From: a virus | Length of the DNA stretch: 46,627 nucleotides | Direction: 5' to 3' (one strand) | IMG/VR virus record: IMGVR_UViG_3300042330_000138 | Location: 1-46,627 of that record | Part shown: positions 6,214 through 13,564 of the stretch, in pieces | Layout of the letters: each line of letters begins with the position of its first letter | Numbering within the stretch: the stretch's first letter is position 1 | The notes under the pieces: generated by a model | Seen by the model: the letters and a program-made list of their open reading frames with translations, nothing else | The model's database searches: none | What the model was told of the DNA's origin: nothing | Made by a program: the position numbers and the translations under genes

Positions 6214-7868
6214 TCTATATCTCCTAATGTGCCTTCTTCAAGTTTTCGTAGTTCGTCGTCATCTGGGTTAGCAAGATCAATTTCTTCAACCTTAGTAACT
6301 TCTTCAATTTCGAACAAGTTATTAAACTTGTTTTGAGCAGGACCGCCTTGTAGTCGAGCACCTTCTAAACTACGCAGGAATGGACCAGCTTGTTCGATCA
6401 TTGCAAATGCATCTGCTTTAGTAGCAGTATTAAATAAGTCTTCAACAAAGCTGTTGAAGTATAAGATATTACGGGGAACCCAATCACTAAACTCATCGCT
6501 CATATCCTGTCCCTTGACTTTCTTCCATTGCTTCCAAGTCAGCTTGTCTTTAGATTTAGCAATCTCAATGTCCATTAATTGTTGAGCACGTTGAACAGCA
6601 ACAATATGACATTCGACATTATGTCCCATCATCAATGCATAGGCAAAGCTATCCCAACTTGTTCTATTTGGAATCTTACCTAATTTGTTAAGTCTAGGTA
6701 CAACATGGTAGTGTTCTGGTTCTAAATGGTTAAATTCAATTTTTCCACCACGTGGACCAAAACCTAATTCTTCGTCTGTTTTACGAACGCCTAAATCGTA
6801 GTAGGCAATGTCAGCCATTGTTAGTCTGCGACCGATTGACGATTCGAAAGGGAACGGGATATCTGATCCTGATAGTGCTTTGTTATCTGGTGCCTTGTCC
6901 ATAATAACACTCCACCTTTTTGGCGTGTGGACTGCGTTTGTGTAGACAAGTCCGTGCGCTGTTGCAATGAACGGTGAGGCGCAGTCAAAAGATATGGTAA
7001 TTTCTTCATTGATGTGTTTCCTGATTTGTCTTTGAATTAAAGTTAAGTAGCAACTCCAGTCAAGTTGCGCTGTACCCAAGAAGTGGATCCAGTTTTTGCC
7101 CTTCAGCAAACCATCTTCTCTAAGTGTCATTAAACGCTTGAGAGTAATATCCATCTTGCACATGTTAGCACCACCAAAGGCCCAACCTTCTGCTTCACGC
7201 CCTGCATACTTACCTGCCGGGTCGCTAAATTCTTTTACACCTGCATACCACTTTTCAGCAGTGTCCCAATCACTACCTTGCAGAACGTTGAGCCATTTAG
7301 TTTGACCCATTCTGTTCATCAAAAAGTAATCGTTATTGTATCGAGTCTTATCTAAGCAGTCATCAAATGTCTTTAGTCCAGTTTTAGGACTGTGAATGTG
7401 ATCACATGCCCATGTTGGAACGTCTAGCATCATTGACCAATCGGCTGTGACTTCGAGCCACTCGAGAATCTTCTGACGAGTCTTAGTAGCTTCCTTGCCT
7501 TCAAAGTCTAACCAGTCAAACTTAAGAACACCCTTACCAATCTGGTATCCACCTGAGTCGCCTAAGATCATAGTGTTATTACGATCACGCTGTTGAATCA
7601 TGGACTCTTGTTCTAAACTCTTAGTAAGATCTAATTGTGCATGACCCGCAGAGTACAGACCGTATTTGTAAGTAAAGTATCCTTGTTCAGGATTTAAAAA
7701 GTTCATACCTTCGATACCACGATCAAAACCTGCAGGAATACGATCTGTTGGTACGAATTCACCTAGTCGTTGTTTAGCAACATAGGTACTGTAGAAACTA
7801 CTAATTGCAGGCAAATAGACTGCATAGTCTTTCTGTAATGGTGTTAGGTTAACTTGTTGTTTCGTCAT
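6210..7868 (-). CDS. dpdA: DpdA-like 7-deazaguanine DNA transglycosylase (TGT superfamily)
   Basis: 552 aa. The TIM-barrel signatures of tRNA-guanine transglycosylase appear in order. LGDSGGYQ (D104) matches TGT DSGGFQ with the general-base Asp. LDVP (D149) and VLQGSD (195-200) match the substrate-pocket QG. WAFGGAN (229-235) matches the GG loop, IHFLGTA (261-267) the HxLxG segment, and SFDCASPF (D295) the FDC(V)xPTR segment holding the nucleophilic Asp. I do not see the CxCxxC zinc site of tRNA TGTs, and the C-terminal half (about 310-552) is extended. Zinc-less, enlarged TGT relatives in phages are DpdA enzymes, which exchange guanine in DNA for a 7-deazaguanine base. The subfamily is not assigned. 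It overlaps the upstream 123-aa gene by 20 bases and lies near the QueD-like gene. Confidence 0.85.
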   Translation of the reverse strand: MTKQQVNLTPLQKDYAVYLPAISSFYSTYVAKQRLGEFVPTDRIPAGFDRGIEGMNFLNPEQGYFTYKYGLYSAGHAQLDLTKSLEQESMIQQRDRNNTMILGDSGGYQIGKGVLKFDWLDFEGKEATKTRQKILEWLEVTADWSMMLDVPTWACDHIHSPKTGLKTFDDCLDKTRYNNDYFLMNRMGQTKWLNVLQGSDWDTAEKWYAGVKEFSDPAGKYAGREAEGWAFGGANMCKMDITLKRLMTLREDGLLKGKNWIHFLGTAQLDWSCYLTLIQRQIRKHINEEITISFDCASPFIATAHGLVYTNAVHTPKRWSVIMDKAPDNKALSGSDIPFPFESSIGRRLTMADIAYYDLGVRKTDEELGFGPRGGKIEFNHLEPEHYHVVPRLNKLGKIPNRTSWDSFAYALMMGHNVECHIVAVQRAQQLMDIEIAKSKDKLTWKQWKKVKGQDMSDEFSDWVPRNILYFNSFVEDLFNTATKADAFAMIEQAGPFLRSLEGARLQGGPAQNKFNNLFEIEEVTKVEEIDLANPDDDELRKLEEGTLGDIE

Positions 7869-8220
7869 GTTCTTTACTTAATATTATTGTAGCATCTAGT
7901 TGTATCTTGGCTTTCTTTAAATTACCCAAGGCAATGTTAATAGCAGGGTGTTCTTTAGCCAATACTTCGAGCTGCAATTCTTCGTCACGCTTTTTTCGTG
8001 CCCAGTCAAGTAATGCTTCTGCCTCACTAGTTAATGCTACATTGGCAAAGTTTGAAGATACTTCTTTCCAAACTTGCCCGTCGTATACTTCTATGGTATT
8101 GATATTTGTATTATAGCGCAACATTCCCGCAGATTGCCCACCGGAAGGAATGTACGGATTCATTGGACTACCTCCTTGTACCTGGAGATATCGACCTGAA
8201 TGAGCTATTCCTTTTATCAT
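7849..8220 (-). CDS. hypothetical protein, possibly virion-associated
   Basis: 123 aa. The N-terminal half is Gly/Ser/Asn-rich and contains AGMLRYNTNINTIEVYDGQVW, a short beta motif (G-x-L-R-Y-N-T...-D-G-x-W) that recurs in tail and neck proteins of marine T4-like phages. The C-terminal half (LLDWARKKRDEELQLEVLAK...) is a long helix. Function unknown. It starts in an ATGA overlap with the sliding-clamp stop and runs 20 bases into dpdA. A structural role would be odd so close to clamp and transglycosylase genes, so the motif alone should not be over-read. Confidence 0.6.
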   Translation of the reverse strand: MIKGIAHSGRYLQVQGGSPMNPYIPSGGQSAGMLRYNTNINTIEVYDGQVWKEVSSNFANVALTSEAEALLDWARKKRDEELQLEVLAKEHPAINIALGNLKKAKIQLDATIILSKEHDETTS

Positions 8221-8951
8221 GTCTGTGCAGGAATGATATACTTGTAAGTAGCTAAACCGCTGTCAAGTGTAATCTGTAGAGCACCTTCGTTGCTTAAACT
8301 CATCATAGTATTATTAACATCTGATGCTTTAAGAATTGCAAGTACGGGAGCAACAGGCCAAGTCCATCCTTTATTTAGGTTGCCGGTGACACCTGTAGCA
8401 AAAATAAATTCACCACCGTGGCTTGCTTGATCACCAAAAGTAAACTTCAACTTGTCACCATCTGTCTTAGCCAAGAAAGTTGTGTGCTCATTGTTAGCGG
8501 CTGCTTGAAACGCAAATCTTTGCACACTAGCTAAACTTGGAGCAACTTCAACATCCCACTTAACACCACGGAACTTAACAGTCTTTAACTTTTCGTTAAT
8601 GATTTCAGTGTTCATAAAGCGGTAGTCATTCTTAAAGTCGCCCCCTTTGTTTTCAAAGTGTAGGCCTGTTGGAATTTCTTCACCGTTGCGATCTTGTTTA
8701 ACAACTTCAATCTTTGCATCTTCTTTGTATTCTGGGCAATCTAGCAAATACTTTAATTTGTTCATTTGCGGCATACCAAAAACGCCAGTCATGTCTGCTT
8801 GCGGGCTAGCAGTTTCACCATACATAATAACTGTACGGTCATCGGCCATACTGTCGATAGTGGTCTTTTTATCGTCGCCTGTAATTTTAACGATGTTTAA
8901 GAAGCCCAGGCTATGTGTGTGGCTTACGATGTCTTGTAGAATGTCTTTCAT
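8217..8951 (-). CDS. 45: sliding clamp (gp45-like)
   Basis: 244 aa, slightly longer than the T4 protein. gp45 forms the ring-shaped processivity clamp of the polymerase and is also the mobile activator of late transcription in T4. The sequence shows the alternating beta strands expected: VKITGDDKKTTIDSMADDRT, GVFGMPQMNKLKYLLD, FENKGGDFKNDYRFMN and the C-terminal ALQITLDSGLATYKYIIPAQ. The family call rests on this pattern plus its position directly after gene 43, as in T4-like genomes. An AAAGGAATTAAT ribosome-binding region precedes the ATG, and a sigma70-like promoter lies immediately upstream. Confidence 0.85.
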   Translation of the reverse strand: MKDILQDIVSHTHSLGFLNIVKITGDDKKTTIDSMADDRTVIMYGETASPQADMTGVFGMPQMNKLKYLLDCPEYKEDAKIEVVKQDRNGEEIPTGLHFENKGGDFKNDYRFMNTEIINEKLKTVKFRGVKWDVEVAPSLASVQRFAFQAAANNEHTTFLAKTDGDKLKFTFGDQASHGGEFIFATGVTGNLNKGWTWPVAPVLAILKASDVNNTMMSLSNEGALQITLDSGLATYKYIIPAQT

Positions 8952-8968
8952 ATTAATTCCTTTTGTTT

Positions 8969-8997
8969 AGTTTATTTAGATTTGCGAGTAAAGTCAA
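8969..8997 (-). promoter_or_regulatory. sigma70-like promoter upstream of the clamp gene
   Basis: Reverse strand: TTGACT (8997..8992), 17-base spacer, TAAACT (8974..8969). The -35 matches five of six and the -10 four of six consensus bases. CTAAATAA at the spacer/-10 boundary also resembles a late T4-type element. Start would be near 8962, ten bases before the clamp ATG, leaving room for the AAGGA Shine-Dalgarno. Weaker than the other promoters listed. Confidence 0.5.
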
Positions 8998-9006
8998 TGA
9001 TTATTT

Positions 9007-11679
9007 TCAATCAAAGGAAAATAATTTGCCAAAGGTATTGTCTTGGGTAGTTGATTCTAAATCCCAATCCAGCACACCGATGAGGTTGTCCAGTTTGTTG
9101 TTAATGATAGCAGTTTCCATTTCGCTGTGATCGAATGGCAGGTCTTGGAACCATTTAGGTAATCGCATCTCATCGACCGGATAAGCAATGGATGTGTAGC
9201 CTAATGGATTGTCTTTAACTTTACAAACAATGACCTTCATGCCGTCAACAATGCCCATTGAGTATTTGTCACCGTTCATGCGTTTTAGCGTATTCCAGTT
9301 AATAGCAGCACGGACATGCCCTGGCATATTAGCCTTGCCTTGTTTAGCTTCCTTGGCTTGATACTCTGTGATGTTGTTAGCTCGTTTGGGACTACCCTTC
9401 TCCCAACCTGGACGGGCTTTGAACTCAGTCCGGAACGCACTGATCATTTCTAGAATTTCTTGTTCCTCTGCACCATTCAGTACTCGAGTAAGAACTTCTT
9501 CTAAGAACTTTTGCATAAATTCGGGAGTATCACTACGCTTAAGATCTAGACCCATAGCTTTGATCTTACCTGGCTTACCGTCAGTGTCCTGTCTCTTACC
9601 ATCTTTGTCGTAATACAATACTGCATAACGTTTCTTGGTAATGAACAGGCCTTTAACAGCAACAATTTCTCGCCCACCTTTGATAACCTCACCGCGTGTC
9701 TTTGGGCAATGAAATGCATCCAACATGAACTGCGGGAATGTTGCATTTACGTTTTCGGCAATCTGATCATACAACTGAATAACAACATCTCTATCCCAAG
9801 GGATTAGCTTTTTGTTAATATCAGTCTTTAGCGTATTATAAGCTGAGAAGTAGCAACTGTCAGTATCACCGTAGATAATACTCTTACCTACGTGATCAAA
9901 CTCACCGGTAATCATTTCATTGACTTTGCCTGCCATATGCTTGGCAATCTGCCTGCCAACAAGTGTAGTGGACTGCCCAATACGCTTATCAAAGAATCTG
10001 CAACCAGGATTCAAAATAGCACCATACAAACTATTCAAGTTAATCTTCTTGACCAACTGTCGCTTGTCCCAATACTCTTCTTCGATCTTGTTACCTGCTT
10101 CGATAGCTGCCTTGAGCTTCTTCTGCATATCTTTACGTTCAGCATACCATCGCTTTAACAGTCCAGGAATAATGCCTTCATGTTCATAGGTAAAGATAGT
10201 GCCGTTGGCGCTTAACATCCAAGGTTGATTACTGTCAAAGATTAACTTATATGCTTCAGCTGCACTCATAATATCACTTTGATCGTTTTCCCAATCAACT
10301 GTAATTTCAAATGCACGGTCCTGTTGCATAACTGCTTCATACTCTAGGCTACCAAACATACCTTCCCAAGCCGCCGCAAATGATTTTTTATGAACCATCA
10401 TTTGTTCATCGATATGTTGATCTGTCCTGTCCTGACGTAACTGACCGATGATAGTTTCTGGACCCATGTTGAGCGCACGAATAGCTGACGGATACAATGA
10501 GTTAATGTCAATAGATCCGATCCAGTCGTGGATACCTTTCTTGGGATATGCAACATAAGCACCTGCTGCCTGATTATTTGCGTCCTCGTCACGTTTGGCA
10601 CGATTGGGCACAATGAGACCACGGTGGTGGGCTTCGTTTACAATAGCCTGTTCAGTTACAGCAACTGCACCCATTGTGGTCTGTAATAGCACCGTACATT
10701 CGTGTGCCAGTGTGTTAGCAAGATCGATAAACTTTAGTTTCTTATCCAGCTTGTCTAACAATGCGGTATCTTGTCTGTTGTACTCAATGAACTTACGGAA
10801 GTCATTGTTATATAACTGATCAAGTGTACCTTCATAGTGAGTCTTGCTCTCGCCTACTTCCATCTCTCCAATGGCATCCAGTCGGTAAGTGTGTCGCTCT
10901 TCATATGTGTATTTGCGGTACAGCTCGAGACTGTCCAGATGAACACGACCAACCAGATCATAAGTAACAGCCGCTTTTCCATATTTTTCGTACTCTCTCT
11001 TCTTGGGAAATTGACCCCACAGACAAAATCTACGAGTGTCTTCTTTACTCAGTGCTTTGATAACTCTGTTAACTGTGTAAGGGATATCATAGCCTTCACT
11101 GTTCCATCCACTGAGAATGTCAGCATCTTGAATGAGATCCAAAAACGCATCTAACATCTCTGCTTCAGTTTCAAACAGATGTGTATTAGGAAAGTCCTTA
11201 ACTAACGCTGTTGCTTGCTCCATTGTCAGGGTCTTTGGAGGAACAGCAAAGCAGACCAGTGTGTCTAACCATTGTAGGTGAACAGCAATCGATGTAATAG
11301 GCATGAAAGCATCCTCGGGGGTGCTATAACCTCTTTCAGGATCAAAGTCCACCTCAATGTCGAAGAACGCCACATTGAGTTTAGGCGGTTCGTGATTGAG
11401 ATAGTTTTCTTCTAGGGTTTTGAATACAGTGTTGATGTCTGATTCATACAGTCTGTGGCTGCTGTGGATCCGTTGTTCTTTTTGAAAGTCTTTGTAGGAC
11501 CTTGTGACAACTTTATTTAGATTTTCACCGTAAATTGATTTGTATTTTCCGCGTTGATCGGGATAATAAAATGTATATCTTGCAGGAAACTCCTGAAAGA
11601 TTCTGCCTTTCTTTAGATCACGCTCAACGACATGCACAATGTCTTTGTCGCGATCCCACATGGCATCGACGTAGCTCAT
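9007..11679 (-). CDS. 43: family B DNA polymerase (gp43-like)
   Basis: 890 aa, replicative polymerase with 3'-5' proofreading. Exo I is FFDIEVDFD (about 106-114), Exo II WNSEGYDIPY, Exo III YNRQDTALLD. Polymerase motif A is DINSLYPSAI (about 390), motif B KKINLNSLYGA (about 545), motif C YGDTDSCYF (about 605). All catalytic carboxylates are present. I place the start at ATG 11679 because AGGAG lies six bases upstream. A ten-codon-longer in-frame start exists at 11709 but lacks a better site. A single uninterrupted frame is seen, with no intein or intron. The leader holds a hairpin that may be the counterpart of the gp43 autoregulatory operator of T4. Confidence 0.97.
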   Translation of the reverse strand: MSYVDAMWDRDKDIVHVVERDLKKGRIFQEFPARYTFYYPDQRGKYKSIYGENLNKVVTRSYKDFQKEQRIHSSHRLYESDINTVFKTLEENYLNHEPPKLNVAFFDIEVDFDPERGYSTPEDAFMPITSIAVHLQWLDTLVCFAVPPKTLTMEQATALVKDFPNTHLFETEAEMLDAFLDLIQDADILSGWNSEGYDIPYTVNRVIKALSKEDTRRFCLWGQFPKKREYEKYGKAAVTYDLVGRVHLDSLELYRKYTYEERHTYRLDAIGEMEVGESKTHYEGTLDQLYNNDFRKFIEYNRQDTALLDKLDKKLKFIDLANTLAHECTVLLQTTMGAVAVTEQAIVNEAHHRGLIVPNRAKRDEDANNQAAGAYVAYPKKGIHDWIGSIDINSLYPSAIRALNMGPETIIGQLRQDRTDQHIDEQMMVHKKSFAAAWEGMFGSLEYEAVMQQDRAFEITVDWENDQSDIMSAAEAYKLIFDSNQPWMLSANGTIFTYEHEGIIPGLLKRWYAERKDMQKKLKAAIEAGNKIEEEYWDKRQLVKKINLNSLYGAILNPGCRFFDKRIGQSTTLVGRQIAKHMAGKVNEMITGEFDHVGKSIIYGDTDSCYFSAYNTLKTDINKKLIPWDRDVVIQLYDQIAENVNATFPQFMLDAFHCPKTRGEVIKGGREIVAVKGLFITKKRYAVLYYDKDGKRQDTDGKPGKIKAMGLDLKRSDTPEFMQKFLEEVLTRVLNGAEEQEILEMISAFRTEFKARPGWEKGSPKRANNITEYQAKEAKQGKANMPGHVRAAINWNTLKRMNGDKYSMGIVDGMKVIVCKVKDNPLGYTSIAYPVDEMRLPKWFQDLPFDHSEMETAIINNKLDNLIGVLDWDLESTTQDNTFGKLFSFD

Positions 11680-11718
11680 ATAGTTCTCCTTACCGCTTAT
11701 GGCCGGCAACCGTTCTTG

Positions 11719-11738
11719 TGATCATTTATAGCTGATCA
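11719..11738 (-). promoter_or_regulatory. hairpin in the gene 43 leader, candidate translational operator
   Basis: On the reverse strand TGATCA (11738..11733) and TGATCA (11724..11719) flank eight bases GCTATAAA. As each hexamer is self-complementary, the RNA can form a six-base-pair stem with an eight-base loop, about 40 bases upstream of the gene 43 ATG. T4 gp43 represses its own translation by binding a hairpin with an eight-base loop near its ribosome-binding site. The sequence here is not the T4 one and lies further upstream, so the role is an inference. The TATAAATG in the loop could instead be a late promoter element. Confidence 0.35.
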
Positions 11739-11748
11739 AACTTTTCTC

Positions 11749-12048
11749 TTATATATTTAACAATCTAATATAGCCGATGACGTCTATAGTGACTAACAGT
11801 AGGTAGTTGGCTACCATACCTGTGCTCTTTCGAGTCCATGATGCCCATGCAAAAATTGCACATTGCAAAATAAATATCGGATACAGATAGAAAAACAGCG
11901 GATCAGTTGCACCTGCTGCCAATGTCAGAGAGCAGCCTAAACTCATTAACCATGCTGAAATTTCTAACGAAAATCGGACAGGCCATTCTCGATAGTCATT
12001 CCTGGCCCAGTTGTACACGTTTCCAAGTACAGTTGTAAGTCTAGTCAT
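11749..12048 (-). CDS. small integral membrane protein
   Basis: 99 aa with about three hydrophobic segments: SLEISAWLMSLGCSLTLAAG, FFYLYPIFILQCAIFAWAS and MVANYLLLVTIDVIGYIRLL. The first follows the charged NDYREWPVRF, giving a cytoplasmic N-terminus by the positive-inside rule. It weakly recalls the membrane core of PnuC-type nicotinamide riboside transporters but is too short to be a full one. Located between the AdoMet decarboxylase gene (one-base overlap) and gene 43. Function unknown. Confidence 0.7.
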   Translation of the reverse strand: MTRLTTVLGNVYNWARNDYREWPVRFSLEISAWLMSLGCSLTLAAGATDPLFFYLYPIFILQCAIFAWASWTRKSTGMVANYLLLVTIDVIGYIRLLNI

Positions 12049-12401
12049 TAATCTGCCTGTCTTGTAATAAAATTTACCCTAATTTTTTTAGGATTAAAAT
12101 ATTTTGTTACTACATTCTGTGCAGTTAGCAAATCAAACTCTTTACAACTAAAAATATCAAAGTATGCAGTTCCGTCGAGTTCCATAAAATGACCACAAAT
12201 ATTACTTGTAGTTATTAGCTGCATTAAGCTGTAACCTTGTTTTGAATCTCCAGGTAACAAATATTCGATTATAGGTTCTCCGTACGCGACCATGTCGATC
12301 TTGTCAACAAGGTCTTTTACAAAATTATAAATGTTATCTTTGCAGTGAATTTGTTCACAACCACTACAATCTAACATTAAATGATATCCCCAGTGGCTCA
12401 T
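12048..12401 (-). CDS. speD: S-adenosylmethionine decarboxylase proenzyme (SpeD/SpeH-like)
   Basis: 117 aa, the normal length of a bacterial class 1B AdoMet decarboxylase. The enzyme makes decarboxylated SAM, the aminopropyl donor for spermidine. It matures by self-cleavage before a serine that becomes the pyruvoyl cofactor. Diagnostic residues are present: S66 in TTSNICGHF (cleavage site), H71 (processing), C86 in FDIFSCKEF (catalytic), plus WGYHLMLDCSGC at the N-terminus and KQGYSLMQLI before the site. Phage versions may tune host polyamine levels for DNA packaging. It overlaps both neighbours by one base, sits downstream of dsbA, and probably shares its promoter. Confidence 0.85.
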   Translation of the reverse strand: MSHWGYHLMLDCSGCEQIHCKDNIYNFVKDLVDKIDMVAYGEPIIEYLLPGDSKQGYSLMQLITTSNICGHFMELDGTAYFDIFSCKEFDLLTAQNVVTKYFNPKKIRVNFITRQAD

Positions 12402-12670
12402 TAGTCTTCACGACGATTAGCGTGACCTGCAATATCGACAATAGTTTCAAGATCGTCGAATTCACGGAACACTTGATCCCATTGATCTTTCTGTGCAATT
12501 TTGATTGCTTTGCGAATAACACTAGGTTTTACCTCTAGTTCTTCTGCCACTGCTTTGATAGTTTCATTCAAACCTTCAGTGAGGTCTTGAATTTCCTGCA
12601 TAACAGTCATACCTTCGGATACGATCTGTTTGATTTTTGCCTGTTCTGGTGCGCCAAATGCTTTTCCCAT
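12401..12670 (-). CDS. dsbA: DsbA-like dsDNA-binding protein (late transcription)
   Basis: 89 aa, helical. The central region (EIQDLTEGLNETIKAVAEELEVKPSVIRKAIKIAQ) resembles T4 DsbA, a small double-stranded-DNA-binding protein that stimulates late promoters. Length and position near genes 43/45 agree. AGGAG is correctly spaced before the ATG, and a near-consensus sigma70-like promoter lies directly upstream, suggesting early or middle expression from this point through speD and beyond. Confidence 0.75.
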   Translation of the reverse strand: MGKAFGAPEQAKIKQIVSEGMTVMQEIQDLTEGLNETIKAVAEELEVKPSVIRKAIKIAQKDQWDQVFREFDDLETIVDIAGHANRRED

Positions 12671-12690
12671 AATATCTCCTGTGAGTATAT

Positions 12691-12719
12691 AGTATACAGG
12701 GTTGTGATTACAAGGTCAA
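12691..12719 (-). promoter_or_regulatory. sigma70-like promoter for dsbA-speD
   Basis: Reverse strand: TTGACC (12719..12714), 17-base spacer, TATACT (12696..12691). Five of six consensus bases match in each hexamer. The -35 lies inside the last codons of the upstream 209-aa gene. Start would be near 12684, with AGGAG (12680..12676) in the short leader before the ATG at 12670. Confidence 0.7.
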
Positions 12720-13337
12720 ACTTTTTTCTGTGTATTCTGCCCTAGTCCAACCAAGAAGAAAGTTTGCTTTCCAATCATTTTGTGCAAAGCCAGTAAGGTT
12801 TTTCCATTGATCTCTGTGTGCTAGAACCTGTCGAGATGCATCACGCCAGTCAGTGTGTCGTACCTTAAAATCAAACATCTGCATAGATTTTAGGAATGTG
12901 TCGTAGTCGTAGTTGTCATACTCGACGTGCAGTACTTCATAGATATTACCAGCGTCATCTACTGCATCTAATGCAAAATCAAATCCCCATTTCTGTGGAG
13001 TTTTCAATAACCACTCTGCCTCGGGAATATCCTTTTTTATTTTTCTTAGTTGATGTTCTGCGTAGTCCTCGTATCTGCAACGATGCAGGATCAATGAGTG
13101 ATCTAGTATTAGACCTATATCGTTATATTCTAGAGCAAACCAAGGTTCTTGCCAGCAGCGATGATTAAGTATAGGATGGTCTATAGGATGGTGCATCATC
13201 CCGTAATATTTCTGTTCTGCTTGATTTAATTCAAATCCGTCTTTGTCATAGAATTTAAAATCTTCTGCAACAACATTGTAGATGGGCTCACTACAGACAG
13301 GATTTGATACTACCGGTACATCAAATCTTTTAAACAT
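12708..13337 (-). CDS. hypothetical protein (209 aa)
   Basis: 209 aa, not recognised. Rich in aromatic and charged residues (KYYGMMHHPIDHPILNHRCWQEPWF; KWGFDFALDAVDDAGNIYEVLHVEYDNYDYDTFL). The second stretch, with a D-x-x-D and repeated acidic residues followed by an alpha-helical C-terminus (WKANFLLGWTRAEYTEKSL), faintly recalls a nuclease-type or Phytase-like acidic site, but no motif is secure. No signal or membrane segment. It precedes dsbA, whose promoter starts within its 3' end, and is preceded by a 69-aa gene three bases away. Confidence 0.65.
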   Translation of the reverse strand: MFKRFDVPVVSNPVCSEPIYNVVAEDFKFYDKDGFELNQAEQKYYGMMHHPIDHPILNHRCWQEPWFALEYNDIGLILDHSLILHRCRYEDYAEHQLRKIKKDIPEAEWLLKTPQKWGFDFALDAVDDAGNIYEVLHVEYDNYDYDTFLKSMQMFDFKVRHTDWRDASRQVLAHRDQWKNLTGFAQNDWKANFLLGWTRAEYTEKSLTL

Positions 13338-13340
13338 GTT

Positions 13341-13550
13341 TTATTTTTTTGTGGGCTGCTTTGCATCGTAGTAGGCTGCTATAGCCATACGATCTTTCTT
13401 TTCTGGATCTTTGTTTTTAAATTGACGATATTGATTTGGGTCAGCAGTTTGAAAACGTTGTTTCCAATAGTCAATAGGCATATCGGGCCTTAGTTTAGGC
13501 TGTGGTCCGACTGGCTTAGTTTGTTGAGCAGGCTCCTCTGTCGGTGCCAC
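13341..13550 (-). CDS. small hypothetical protein, GTG start
   Basis: 69 aa. The N-terminus (TEEPAQQTKPVGPQPKLRPD) is Pro/Gln-rich and unfolded. The rest (DYWKQRFQTADPNQYRQFKNKDPEKKDRMAIAAYYDA) is charged and helical. No ATG is available. GTG at 13550 is preceded by GAGCAGG with a short spacer, so I take that as start. Position between the 897-aa modular protein and the 209-aa gene suggests co-transcription. Function unknown. Confidence 0.55.
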   Translation of the reverse strand: MAPTEEPAQQTKPVGPQPKLRPDMPIDYWKQRFQTADPNQYRQFKNKDPEKKDRMAIAAYYDAKQPTKK

Positions 13551-13564
13551 CGGTTCCTGCTCAA

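Noticed and set aside
4402-8220. GTP cyclohydrolase I (folE) hidden among the small unknowns
   Set aside because: None of the proteins shows the FolE zinc/His signature or its length of about 180-200 aa.
11749-12048. PnuC nicotinamide riboside transporter
   Set aside because: Only three membrane segments and no clear PnuC substrate motif; kept as an unassigned membrane protein.
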